Part shown: piece after piece, positions 49,585 to 58,264 of the stretch
Layout of the letters: each line of letters opens with the position of its first letter
Numbering within the stretch: the stretch's first letter is position 1
Assembly: GCF_013778325.1 (NCBI RefSeq)
Contig: NZ_JACEIB010000003.1
Span: forward strand, 558,001-622,000
Direction: 5' to 3'
From: Sphingomonas chungangi
GTDB taxonomy: Bacteria > Pseudomonadota > Alphaproteobacteria > Sphingomonadales > Sphingomonadaceae
DNA: 64,000 nt
Translations under genes and position numbers: made by a program
The notes under the pieces: generated by a model
What the model was told of the DNA's origin: nothing
The model's input: only the letters and a program-made list of their open reading frames with translations
Databases searched by the model: none

Positions 49585-52500
49585 CTACAGTATCTTGAGC
49601 GAAGCGAGCACTTCCGTCTTGCGATAATGCCCCTCGACGAAGCCGCTCGCCGCGCCCACCGAGAAGGTCATCGGCAGGCGGAGCGCCACCGTGAAGTTGA
49701 AATCGAGTTGGCCGCCGACCGTCTCGTAGGTGATCTTCTGCCGATCCGCCTGCTGGGTTGCCAGCACGCCGACAAACAGTGCCGGGCGCGCGGAGCTGAC
49801 GTAGAAGCTCGGCGTGCCGATCCCGGCGAAGCGCAGCGGCGGCAGGTTCCACTCACCGATCGCCTTGACGAAGCTGCGTGCCTCGATCTCGTCGATCTGG
49901 AAGCCGGGGAAGCTTTCCAGCTCGCGATAGCGCTTCACCGCGCGATCATCGACATAGTTGTTGCGGTACGAGCCGAAGTAGAATTCGGAGAGCGGATCGT
50001 CGCGTTTGCCACCCGCGAGGCCGCCATAGCCATAGAGCCATAGCGAGCTGTTGTGCCATGGCAGCGGCGTGCCGATGTTGAAGCCGGCCTCGATCTTCGG
50101 GAAGAAGCTCGAATTGCCGTAGTCGCCGCTCAACACCAACTCCCAGCCGCGGCCCTTTTCGTGGTCCACCGCGCCGAGCGATTGGGTAGCGTTGCTGTAG
50201 CGGGCGCCCGCTTGGAAGGAGAGTAGCTTGCTGGGGCCGGGGATGTTCTGCGCGCCGGGCAGGTCCTCAAGGCCGGTATAGGCGGCGGCATCGGCGAACA
50301 GGTCGAGCGTGCGAGGCGGATCGTAGATCTTGGTCTTCTTCCAGCCGATCGAGATGGCGTCGCCCTTGCGGCTGCGCTCGACCGGCCCGAACAGATCGTA
50401 GAAATCGGCGAGATTGTGCCAGTAGCGGAATTTCCAGTCGAGCGTCTGATACTCGACATCGGCGTGGAAGCGCTGTGCCGTCGGCATGTCGTTGAACGGC
50501 GAGACCGAGAGGTTGAGATTGAGCTGCTTGAACTGCAGCGGATCCTCGAAGGTGAAGTGATAGCCGACCGCGACATGCTGCTTGTATCCCGTCAAGAAGG
50601 GGTACATCGCATCGAGCTTGCGCTCCTTTTCCGGAATATATTTGCCCGTCCCGGTGGTGAGCGCGTCGAGCGGCACCTTGGCGGGCGAGCCGACGCCCCA
50701 GCTCTTCACCTCGGGGTGCGTCGCCGCCACCTGCGCGCCGAGGAACTGGATGGTGCCCAGATCGTCGGTCGACGCGGGCTGGATGCGCGAGGGGGTGAAA
50801 CCCTGACCGGTGAATTCATAGACGATCAGCGAGCCGTCCGGCTGCGGGATCGGCCGGAAGAAGCCGGTCGAGGCATTGGAAACGACCTGCCACTTCTGGC
50901 TCGGGATATCGAATTTGAAAATGTTGGAGACGCCGGTGTAGTAGGCACTGCCGTAGAGCGTTTGTCCGTCGGGAGCGAAGACGAAGCTTTCGGGCGTCGA
51001 GGGTGGCAACTCCAGCTTGGCGACATCGGTCGGCGTGTCGCCGGCCAGCAGATCGGCGGTCTTCCACACCCGCACCGACTGGTCGCCGTTGATCTCGCCG
51101 AGCGAGGCTGAGATCATCGTGCCGTCGGGCGAGATGTCGAGATCGAACGGCGTCTGGCCGTAATCGAAGGTGTGGATCTGGTTGAAGCCCGCATAAGGCG
51201 GCGGGATGCGCACCAGGGTCGCGAAGCCGTCCTGGTGGCGCAGGCCCCAGATCGACTTGTCCTTGAGATCGACCACCAGCTCGCCGATCCGCGCGTCGCG
51301 CAGCAGCACTTTGCGCTGGCCGGTGTCGACATTGACCGAGAGTACGTCGCGGAACGCGTAATTGTCCTCGGTATAATAGGCCGTGCGCGAGTCCGGATCG
51401 TAGGCGAGGGAAGTGACGCTGTAGAGCATCGCGCCCTTGATGCCGGTGAGCTTGCGGATCTTGCCGGTGTCGAGCGACAGCGTGCCGACGAAGGCCAGCA
51501 CGCCCGGATAGCGGAAGGCGCCGATCAGACTGTTGGTCTTGGGATCGTAGAAGGTGCGCGAGACCGAACCGAGGCCGCGCTTCGTCAGGTGCGTCACCGG
51601 GGTCAATGGATATTTGGCCAGGGTGTCGAGATTCTTCTGCTGGAAGCCCTGCTCATAGATCGTCCACTCGTGCCACGCGGTATCAAGCGACTTGCCGAAC
51701 ACCTTCCGGAACTGGGTGGCGTAATAGCCGGCGCTACCCGGATCGCGCTTGAGCCAGTCGATCACCTTGTCCGGCCCGTAGATCAAGGCGAGGTAGGAAT
51801 AGAAGCGCGTGCCGTAGAGATAGTCGTTCACGCCGACCTGGAAATCGTTGGTGATGCCCTTCGATTCCAGCCCGAGCGGTGAATAGAGCGGGGCATGATC
51901 GCGGGCATGGGCGCGAAACACCATCTCGTCATAGCCGCCCTGCGCGCGACCGAGGCCACCCGCCATCCACGTCTCCATGAACACCGCGCTGCCTTCGAGA
52001 TACCAGCGCGGCACGTTGACGCGCGGCGTCGCGAGATAATTGTAGAGGATCGTCTCGGGATGCTCCTGCACCGGCATCGGCTTGCCGTGGAGAAAGGCGC
52101 GCCAGCCGAGATCGTGCGTATCGCTGACGTCCATCGTCGCTACGTGGGTGAGTTCGTGGTTGGTCAGCGTGAAGAAGCGCTCGCCGGGGCTGAACGTCTC
52201 GTAGGTCTGGCTGAGCGGCGCGACGTCGAGCAGCACGGCGTTGTTGGGCGAGGATCGCGCGGCGGCGTTGCCGTAGTCCGAGAAATCCTTGAGCAGGATG
52301 GTCACCCTGTCCCACGGCTTCCAGTCGAACATCTTCTTGTGGAAGGCGAGGGCGTTCTCCGCCGAGCGGCCGACATGGGGGATCAGGTAGGTCTGCGCCG
52401 GATCGAAATAGAGGATCTGCAGATCGTTGGTACGCAGCAGCGAAAGATCGATCGCGGCGAGCCGGTCGGCGGACTTGGGCCGGGGCTCATCCTTGGGCGC

Positions 52501-52722
52501 TTTCTCTTCTGCGGAAGCTGGGGGCGTCGGCGGTGTCGCATCCGGCAGCGGTGTCGCGGGCGAAGGCGTCGCCGGAACGATCTCGGGCTCGGTCGTCGTC
52601 GTCGCGGGAGGCGGCGGTGTGTTGGGCACGGTCTGCCCGCTGGCGGTTCCGGGTATCGAGCCCAGAACCGCGAGACAGACAGACCAGTGAAGAGGAGAGG
52701 CCGCCCGCCTCACGCCGCACAT
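49585..52722 (-). CDS. Secreted HExxH metallopeptidase-like protein with propeller and barrel-like C-terminus
   Basis: The 1045-residue protein has a signal peptide (about residues 10-29), a Pro/Thr-rich linker (30-85), a peptidase-MA-like domain with H189-E-L-T-H193 and the third ligand E243 in WYLEGSAVF, then WD/TolB-like propeller strands (about 380-680, with SPDGTMISA and FAPDGQTLYGS). The last 350 residues alternate aromatic and polar residues in the manner of an outer-membrane barrel, ending in SLKIL, not in an aromatic residue. HExxH-x49-E is the gluzincin pattern, so zinc peptidase activity at the outer membrane is likely, with the catalytic domain facing the periplasm or the surface. 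The decapeptide-repeat gene lies 21 bases upstream; PrsW is 10 bases downstream. Confidence 0.8.
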   Translation of the reverse strand: MCGVRRAASPLHWSVCLAVLGSIPGTASGQTVPNTPPPPATTTTEPEIVPATPSPATPLPDATPPTPPASAEEKAPKDEPRPKSADRLAAIDLSLLRTNDLQILYFDPAQTYLIPHVGRSAENALAFHKKMFDWKPWDRVTILLKDFSDYGNAAARSSPNNAVLLDVAPLSQTYETFSPGERFFTLTNHELTHVATMDVSDTHDLGWRAFLHGKPMPVQEHPETILYNYLATPRVNVPRWYLEGSAVFMETWMAGGLGRAQGGYDEMVFRAHARDHAPLYSPLGLESKGITNDFQVGVNDYLYGTRFYSYLALIYGPDKVIDWLKRDPGSAGYYATQFRKVFGKSLDTAWHEWTIYEQGFQQKNLDTLAKYPLTPVTHLTKRGLGSVSRTFYDPKTNSLIGAFRYPGVLAFVGTLSLDTGKIRKLTGIKGAMLYSVTSLAYDPDSRTAYYTEDNYAFRDVLSVNVDTGQRKVLLRDARIGELVVDLKDKSIWGLRHQDGFATLVRIPPPYAGFNQIHTFDYGQTPFDLDISPDGTMISASLGEINGDQSVRVWKTADLLAGDTPTDVAKLELPPSTPESFVFAPDGQTLYGSAYYTGVSNIFKFDIPSQKWQVVSNASTGFFRPIPQPDGSLIVYEFTGQGFTPSRIQPASTDDLGTIQFLGAQVAATHPEVKSWGVGSPAKVPLDALTTGTGKYIPEKERKLDAMYPFLTGYKQHVAVGYHFTFEDPLQFKQLNLNLSVSPFNDMPTAQRFHADVEYQTLDWKFRYWHNLADFYDLFGPVERSRKGDAISIGWKKTKIYDPPRTLDLFADAAAYTGLEDLPGAQNIPGPSKLLSFQAGARYSNATQSLGAVDHEKGRGWELVLSGDYGNSSFFPKIEAGFNIGTPLPWHNSSLWLYGYGGLAGGKRDDPLSEFYFGSYRNNYVDDRAVKRYRELESFPGFQIDEIEARSFVKAIGEWNLPPLRFAGIGTPSFYVSSARPALFVGVLATQQADRQKITYETVGGQLDFNFTVALRLPMTFSVGAASGFVEGHYRKTEVLASLKIL

Positions 52723-52743
52723 GCGCCCCCGAATGCTGCGGCG

Positions 52744-54540
52744 TTACTGGGCGTTGGCGATCGCGTTGGCGAAGGCCCTGCTCTGCGCCGCAGCGGAGAA
52801 CGCAGGGTTCATCGCCAGCGCCTGGAAGCCCGGATTGACCGCCAGCGCCTGGAAGGCCTGCGCATTGTGGGCGAGTGCGGCGAGCGCCTGCGGCTGGTGC
52901 GCCAGTGTCTGGAAGGCCTGCGCGTTCTGCGCCATCGCCTGAAATGCGGCCGGGTTCTGCGCCATCGCGCTCATCGCCTGGGCATTCATCGCCTGCGCCG
53001 CCGATCCGTTGGCCGCGATCGCCGCCGCGGCGGCCTGCGCACGGAACGCCGATGCCGCGGTCGCCATCGCGGCGAGCCCCTGAGCATCGTGCGCCGCCGC
53101 CTGGAAGGCGTTGGCATTGTGCGCCATCGCCTGGAAGGCCTGGGCGTTCGACGCGAGCGCCTGGAAGGCCTGCGCATTCGCGGCCATCGCCTGGAACGCC
53201 TGCGCGTTGGCGGCCATGGCGCTGAACGCGCCGGCCTGCATCTTCACCTGCCCCATCGCGTCTCCATCGGCGGCGAGCGCCTGGAAGGCCTTGGCATCAT
53301 GCGCCATCGCCGGCATCGATCCGGCGCGCGCCGCCGCCTGGAAGGCGTTGGCATCATGGGCGAAGGCGGCGAAGGCCTGCGGGTTGTGCGCCATCGCCGC
53401 GAAGGCGGCCGGATAGCGCGAGAAGGCCGCGAAGGCCTGCGGATAGGAGGCCATCGCCGCGAAAGCCTGCGGCTGGTGCGCGAAGGCGGAGAAGGCCTGG
53501 GCGTTCTGCGCCATCGCCGCGCCCATTTGCGCATTGAACGCCTGCGCGTCGATACCATTGGCGAGCCTGCCGCCGGCGCGCGCGAAGGCGTCGGCCGAGG
53601 CCGCCTGCGCCTGGAAGGCCTGGGCATTGTGCGCCATCGCCTGGAACGCCTGCGCGTTAGCCGCCATAGCCTCAAACGCCTTGATGCTGGCGACGGTGTG
53701 GAAGGCCTGCGCATCCGCCGCGAGCGCCTGGAAGGCCTGCGCGTTGGCGGCCATGGCGGTGAAGGCGGCGGCGTTGGCCTTCACCTTGCCCATCGCGTCG
53801 GCGTCGGCGGCGAGCGCCTGAAAGGCTTTCGCATCGTGCGCCATCGCGGCCATCGATCCGGTTCTCGCCGCCGCCTGGAAGGCATTGGCATCGCGGGCGA
53901 AAGCGGCGAAGGCCTGCGGATCGCGCGCCATCGCGGCGAAGGCCTGCGGATAATGCGAGAAGGCGGCGAACGCTTGCGGATAGGACGCCATCGCCGCGAA
54001 GGCCTGCGGCTGATGGGCGAATGCCTGGAACGCCTGCGCGTTGGATGCCATGGCCGCGAAGGCCTGCGCCTGCTGTGCGTTGGATGCCATCGCCTGCGAG
54101 GACGCCGCCTGTGCCGCGCTTGCCATCGCCTGGAAAGCCTGCGGGTCGTGGGCCAGCGCGGTGAAGGCAGCCGGGTTCGCGGCCATCGCGCTCATCGCTT
54201 GCGCATTCCGGGCAAGCGCGGCGAAGCCGGGATCGGACGCCATCGCGCGGAAGCTGGGATTATGGACCATCACCTCGAAGGCATCGGTCTGCATGAGCTG
54301 CGGCACCGCGGTGTCGCCCAGCGTCACGTCGTTGCTGCCGATCTGGCTGGACACATAGCGATCGGCCGGTGCGATCGTGCCGGCGCTCGGCCCGTGCGGT
54401 GGGAATATGCGGCCGACGCCATAGGCGCCGCCTGCTACGGCAAGCACGGCTGCCGCTATCCCGATGGTCTTCTTGCGGTTCGAGTTGGTGCCGGTAGGTG
54501 TGCTGATCGTGTCGGCAGCCCCGAAAGCGGTATCGGTCAT
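52744..54540 (-). CDS. Membrane-anchored Ala-rich decapeptide-repeat protein
   Basis: A 598-residue protein. Residues 1-24 are polar, 25-43 form one membrane segment (IGIAAAVLAVAGGAYGVG), 44-90 are a linker, and from about 93 to the end the chain consists of ten-residue repeats with the pattern [ND]-x-[QA]-A-F-x-A-[MLF]-A-x. A longer block also occurs twice: the segment starting HQPQAFAAMASYP at 176 and again at 355, offset by 179 residues. Ala, Gln, Asn, Phe and Met dominate; no Cys is present. The protein is probably anchored in the inner membrane with the repeats in the periplasm, or exported. GGGGGAG precedes the ATG at 54540. I know no family match. It is first in the operon with the metallopeptidase and PrsW genes. 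Confidence 0.75.
   Translation of the reverse strand: MTDTAFGAADTISTPTGTNSNRKKTIGIAAAVLAVAGGAYGVGRIFPPHGPSAGTIAPADRYVSSQIGSNDVTLGDTAVPQLMQTDAFEVMVHNPSFRAMASDPGFAALARNAQAMSAMAANPAAFTALAHDPQAFQAMASAAQAASSQAMASNAQQAQAFAAMASNAQAFQAFAHQPQAFAAMASYPQAFAAFSHYPQAFAAMARDPQAFAAFARDANAFQAAARTGSMAAMAHDAKAFQALAADADAMGKVKANAAAFTAMAANAQAFQALAADAQAFHTVASIKAFEAMAANAQAFQAMAHNAQAFQAQAASADAFARAGGRLANGIDAQAFNAQMGAAMAQNAQAFSAFAHQPQAFAAMASYPQAFAAFSRYPAAFAAMAHNPQAFAAFAHDANAFQAAARAGSMPAMAHDAKAFQALAADGDAMGQVKMQAGAFSAMAANAQAFQAMAANAQAFQALASNAQAFQAMAHNANAFQAAAHDAQGLAAMATAASAFRAQAAAAAIAANGSAAQAMNAQAMSAMAQNPAAFQAMAQNAQAFQTLAHQPQALAALAHNAQAFQALAVNPGFQALAMNPAFSAAAQSRAFANAIANAQ
52747..54264 (-). repeat. Tandem 30-bp coding repeats (decapeptide)
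   Basis: The gene at 52744 contains about 50 tandem units of 30 bases, seen on the plus strand as GCCTGGAAGGCCTGCGCGTT-like units with small variations at third positions. A second-level duplication repeats a block with an offset of 537 bases. Because the repeat period is a multiple of three, gain or loss of units keeps the frame, so copy number may vary between strains. This also makes assembly errors possible here. Confidence 0.85.
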
Positions 54541-54941
54541 GGAAATTCTCCCCCGAGTGCGAGAAACGTCACCCGAGGCGTCTATCGTGTCAATCGATAT
54601 CGGAATGCCGTTCGATGTGGATGGTTCTCGGATCGAGACGGTTACTTCCTTCACCAGCCATATCTCGCGACGAGAACGAAACGATTACTGCATGGTACGA
54701 GCACCAAAATGCATCGTAATCTGGCGGAAAAGAGCGGAAAACGAAAGCTCCTGTCGCTAGTTGATTGTCATGGCAAAGGTATCTTGGTTTCAGATGGTCT
54801 GATCTTCCGGTATCAATTATCCGATTTCGAATTGAAGCGCGCGTTTTCGGCGATGTCGCTGATCCGGCACCATTTAATCGCCTTTCGAGAATGCATTCGA
54901 GTGGTTGCAGCGAATCGCTGCGCCTCGTTTGTCGGGCTTCT
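54541..54941. other. Intergenic region with low GC content, no gene seen
   Basis: This 401-base gap separates the divergently oriented end of the TonB receptor gene (minus strand, stop at 54942) from the start of the repeat-protein gene. No convincing ORF is seen. It is clearly AT-richer than its surroundings, especially 54680-54880, and contains one TTTAATC half-site at 54873-54879. It probably holds the promoter of the three-gene operon read to the left; no clear -35/-10 pair can be picked by eye. Confidence 0.6.
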
Positions 54942-57311
54942 CTAGAAGCGGAAGCCCACCGTCCCCGTCCAGGTGCGCGGATCGCCGTAATAGACGGTCT
55001 GGATGTTGCCGACCGATGAAAATTCCTGCGCATCCGTCTTGTAGATGGTGTTGGCCGCATTCTTCACGCCGCCCTGCAGATACCAGCGGCCGGTCGGGTC
55101 GTCGTAGCGGACATAAGCGTTGAACAGCCAATAGCCGTTCTCGTAGAGGCCCGGCCGGTTGTCGACCGACAGCCACTGCTTGTCCACGAAACGCGCGTCG
55201 CCACCGAACGTAATCGTGCCGGCACCCTGCAGGTCGAAGGCGTAATCGCTGCCGATGCTGGCCGAGAGCGGTGGCGCGAAGGCGGGCTTGCAGACGATGT
55301 GCTGGCCGGTCGGGTTGCAGGAGAAATTGTCGGTGCCGTACGGCGGCGTGCGCCGCGCATCGTCAAACCGCAGATATTTCGCGTTGAGGTAGCCGACGTC
55401 GGCGCGGATCGACCAGGCCTTGGTGGGCTTCACCGCCAGTTCCGTCTCGATGCCCCAGATGCGCAGCTTGCCAGCGTTGATCACCGGGAAGGAGCCGCCG
55501 AGGATACCGGTCTGGCCGCCGCCGACGCGCGCCTGGAAATCCTTGTAGTCGCTGTAGAAGACGTCGCCCGACAGGCTCACCCGCCCGCCGAGGAAGCTGC
55601 CCTTGGCGCCGGCCTCGTAGGTCCACACCGCCTCGGGCTTGAAATAGGGCACGACGACAGTCTTGCCGTCGATCACCTGGGTCACGTCACCCAAGCCGTT
55701 GACGCGACCGTTGAAGCCGCCCGACTTGAAGCCGCGCGAGGCCGACGCATAGAGCAGGGTATCGCGCGTCGGCTTGTAGGAAAGCGTGAAGCTTGGCGTC
55801 CAGGCGTGGAAGTCGGCATGGTCGAGATCGTTGTACGGCGCAGGCAGCGAACCCGGGAAATCGAACGGCGCGCTGGTGATCGTGCCGCCGAGCAGCGGGT
55901 TGCCCAGCACCGTATAGGTCGAGCGGACATAATGCTTGCGCTCGCTGGTATAACGGATGCCGGCGGTGGCCGAGAGCTTGTCGGTGAAATCGTAGGTCAT
56001 CTGCCCGAAGGCGGCGTAGCTCTTGCTCGTCTGGAAATCGGTGATGTAGCGCTGGAAGGTCGCCGGGGTGCCGAGCACGGTGATGTAGTCGTCATCCTCG
56101 GACAACTGGTTCGAGCTGATTTGCTCGTTCAGATAATAGAGGCCGGCCACGCCTTTCAGCGGGCCGTGATCGTATTTGAGCTGCAGTTCCTCGCTGATCT
56201 GGCGCTGGCGCACGCCGACATAGGCATCGGCGACCTGCAACTGCGTCGCATCGAAATCGAGCCAGTAATTGGGTTTCAGCTTGCGATAGGCGCTGATCGA
56301 GGTGAGCGTGAAGGCGTCGTTGAGCTCGACATTGGCGGTGAACGCCACGCCCCAATGGTGGAGCGTCTGGTCCTGTCCGGGCTGCAGGCTGGTCGAGGCC
56401 TTGAAATCGTAGGGGCCATAAGGATTGGCCGGTGAGATCACCTGCTGCGCGCCCGTCACCAGATCGACGTTGGTCAGCGGTGCGGTGGCATAGCCCAGCG
56501 TCGGGCGGGTGTGCTGGTGCGTGTAGTCGCCCTCCAGCGTCAGTTCGACCCTGTCGCTCGCCTTGTAGCGCAGGATGGCGCGGCCGGCCTGCGTGTTGCG
56601 GTCGTTATAATGGCGGCCGGTCAGCGGATCCTCCACCGTGCCGTCGCGCCGGTCGTAGACGCCGGCGAGGCTCAGCGCGAGCTTGTCGGTGACGAGCGGC
56701 ACCGTGACATAGGCGTTGGCGAGCTTCTGGTTGTACGATCCGTAGGTGAAATTGCCGCTGGCGTGGAATGCCTCGAGATCGGGCCTCTTCGAGATGATGT
56801 TGACCGCGCCGCCGATCGTGTTCTTGCCGTAGAGCGTACCCTGCGGCCCGCGCAGCACCTCGATATGGTCGACGTCGAACAGGTTGAACAGGGCGCCCTG
56901 GATGCGGCTGATATAGACGCCGTCGACATAGACGCCGACCGCCGGGTCGAAGGTCTGCAGCGCGTCGGGCTGGCCGATGCCGCGGATGAAGATGTTGGCG
57001 TTGGTGGTGGAGCCGCGCCCCTGCACCAGATTGACGTTCGGCGCGGTGCCCTGGATGCCGGAGAGATCGACCGCTTGCTCCTTGGAGAGCTGATCGGCGG
57101 TATAGGCCGTCACCGCGATCGGAACGTCGATCAGCTTTTCCGCGCGACGGCGCGCGACCACGACGATCTCGTTGCCGCTCGGCTGGTCCGCCGCGACAGC
57201 GGGCGAGGCCGGGCCGGCGGGCGCCTCCTGCTGGGCGAGCGCGGGCGCCGTCGCCAGTAGCGCGGTGCCGAGCGCGAGACGGATGCGAAGAGCGGCGATG
57301 TTGCGGGCCAT
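54942..57311 (-). CDS. TonB-dependent outer-membrane receptor
   Basis: A 789-residue receptor with a signal peptide ending near APALAQ, the TonB-box-like NEIVVVARRRAEKLIDVPIA, plug motifs GRGSTTNANIFIRGIGQPD and LRGPQGTLYGKNTIGG, and a barrel ending GFRF with the terminal Phe. AGGAGGAGG precedes the ATG at 57311. It is divergent from a TetR gene at 57436, and a good -35/-10 pair lies between. This regulator/receptor pair is separated from the catabolic region by 11 kb, so it may serve another substrate. Confidence 0.93.
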   Translation of the reverse strand: MARNIAALRIRLALGTALLATAPALAQQEAPAGPASPAVAADQPSGNEIVVVARRRAEKLIDVPIAVTAYTADQLSKEQAVDLSGIQGTAPNVNLVQGRGSTTNANIFIRGIGQPDALQTFDPAVGVYVDGVYISRIQGALFNLFDVDHIEVLRGPQGTLYGKNTIGGAVNIISKRPDLEAFHASGNFTYGSYNQKLANAYVTVPLVTDKLALSLAGVYDRRDGTVEDPLTGRHYNDRNTQAGRAILRYKASDRVELTLEGDYTHQHTRPTLGYATAPLTNVDLVTGAQQVISPANPYGPYDFKASTSLQPGQDQTLHHWGVAFTANVELNDAFTLTSISAYRKLKPNYWLDFDATQLQVADAYVGVRQRQISEELQLKYDHGPLKGVAGLYYLNEQISSNQLSEDDDYITVLGTPATFQRYITDFQTSKSYAAFGQMTYDFTDKLSATAGIRYTSERKHYVRSTYTVLGNPLLGGTITSAPFDFPGSLPAPYNDLDHADFHAWTPSFTLSYKPTRDTLLYASASRGFKSGGFNGRVNGLGDVTQVIDGKTVVVPYFKPEAVWTYEAGAKGSFLGGRVSLSGDVFYSDYKDFQARVGGGQTGILGGSFPVINAGKLRIWGIETELAVKPTKAWSIRADVGYLNAKYLRFDDARRTPPYGTDNFSCNPTGQHIVCKPAFAPPLSASIGSDYAFDLQGAGTITFGGDARFVDKQWLSVDNRPGLYENGYWLFNAYVRYDDPTGRWYLQGGVKNAANTIYKTDAQEFSSVGNIQTVYYGDPRTWTGTVGFRF

Positions 57312-57372
57312 GAAAGCGTTCCTCCTCCTGAACCGGGCGACCTCCTGCTAGGGTTGCTCCGGCGTTGGATGT

Positions 57373-57413
57373 CCTATAATGAAACCTGAACCGGCTTTCA
57401 ACTTTACAAATGG
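57373..57413 (-). promoter_or_regulatory. Promoter of the TonB receptor gene with TTTGTAAA site
   Basis: On the minus strand TTGAAA (57401-57396), 17 bases and TATAGG (57378-57373) form a -35/-10 pair placed about 60 bases before the receptor start. Directly upstream and overlapping is CATTTGTAAAGT, similar to the TTTGTAAA half of the inverted repeat at 18719-18742. Binding of the divergent TetR protein here is a natural hypothesis. Confidence 0.5.
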
Positions 57414-57435
57414 CCGGCGTGAAAACGAGGCGAGG

Positions 57436-58086
57436 ATGAAGGGCCCGGAAGCAGACGAGGGGGCATCGGCCTCCGGAGCGAAGACGCCACGCACGGCGCG
57501 GGGTCGGCGCACGTTGCGCGCCCTGCTCGATGCGGCGGCCGACGAGTTCGGGGAAAAGGGCTTCCACGATGCGGCGATCGCCAAGATCGCCGAGCGGGCC
57601 GGCACCGCGATCGGCAGCTTCTACACCTACTTCGATTCCAAGGAGGCGATCTTCCGCGCGCTGGTGCAGGACATGAGCCGGCAGGTGAAGGAGAGCGTCG
57701 TGCCGCGCATCCTGAGCGAGCCCGACCGCCTGTCGGGCGAACGTGCCGGCATCGAGGCGTTTCTGTCGTTTGTCCGCGAGCACAAGGCGCTCTACACGAT
57801 CATCGATCAGGCCCGCTTCGTGGCGGCGGACGCGCATCACGATCACTACCAGGGCATTGCCGACGGCTATCGCATGAGCCTCGCGCAGGCCGAGGCGAAA
57901 GGTGAGATCCGCTCGGGTGACAACGAAGTCCGTGCCTGGGCGATCATGGGCATGAACGTGTTTCTGGGCCTGCGCTACGGCGCATGGAGCAGCGACGGAG
58001 ATCCCAGGGACATTGCCGCAGCGGCGATCGATCTCATCGCCAACGGGCTCGCGCAGCGCCGCGCGGAATCGGGCGGCGTCGCCTGA
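57436..58086 (+). CDS. TetR-family transcriptional regulator
   Basis: A 216-residue TetR protein. The HTH is near residues 45-70 (DAAIAKIAERAGTAIGSFYTYF, then DSKEAIF). The C-terminal domain includes a His-rich stretch (DAHHDHYQG), perhaps part of a ligand or metal pocket. I chose the ATG at 57436 with GAGGCGAGG just ahead; the ATG at 57379 overlaps a TATAAT sequence and lacks a ribosome site. It is divergent from the TonB receptor gene and probably represses it. A tRNA-Ser gene follows in opposite direction after 21 bases. Confidence 0.9.
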   Translation: MKGPEADEGASASGAKTPRTARGRRTLRALLDAAADEFGEKGFHDAAIAKIAERAGTAIGSFYTYFDSKEAIFRALVQDMSRQVKESVVPRILSEPDRLSGERAGIEAFLSFVREHKALYTIIDQARFVAADAHHDHYQGIADGYRMSLAQAEAKGEIRSGDNEVRAWAIMGMNVFLGLRYGAWSSDGDPRDIAAAAIDLIANGLAQRRAESGGVA

Positions 58087-58107
58087 TTAAGATTCCTGCC
58101 ATGCGAC

Positions 58108-58198
58108 TGGCGGAGCGGGAGGGATTCGAACCCTCGAGGAGCTTTGGACCCCTACACACTTTCCAGGCGTGCGCCTTCGACCACTCGGCCACCGCTCC
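58108..58198 (-). tRNA. tRNA-Ser (anticodon GGA)
   Basis: The minus strand folds as a class II tRNA: acceptor GGAGCGG (58198-58192) pairs with CCGCTCC (58118-58112), discriminator G, then an encoded CCA at 58110-58108. The anticodon loop reads CTGGAAA with GGA at 58164-58162. A long variable arm and the TTCGAA T-loop (GGTTCGAATCC on the minus strand) are present. It decodes UCC/UCU. Confidence 0.95.
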
Positions 58199-58264
58199 GT
58201 GAGGGGGGCTGCTAGCGACATTGCTCGGCTTCCGCAACCCGATGCGCTGTGGCAGGCTCACGTC

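Noticed and set aside
52747-54264. CRISPR-like or non-coding tandem array
   Set aside because: Units are contiguous without unique spacers, keep a coding frame, and vary mainly at third codon positions, so it is a protein repeat.
51895-54945. Plus-strand open frame of about 1016 codons over the repeat and metallopeptidase genes
   Set aside because: It is antisense to the decapeptide repeat, whose unit length keeps other frames open. Its composition (Arg/Gly/His-rich), lack of ribosome site and overlap with two well-supported genes mark it as a shadow.
54765-55019. Small plus-strand ORF between the repeat gene and the TonB receptor
   Set aside because: Its second half overlaps the receptor gene antisense, there is no ribosome site, and the sequence shows no feature of a real protein.
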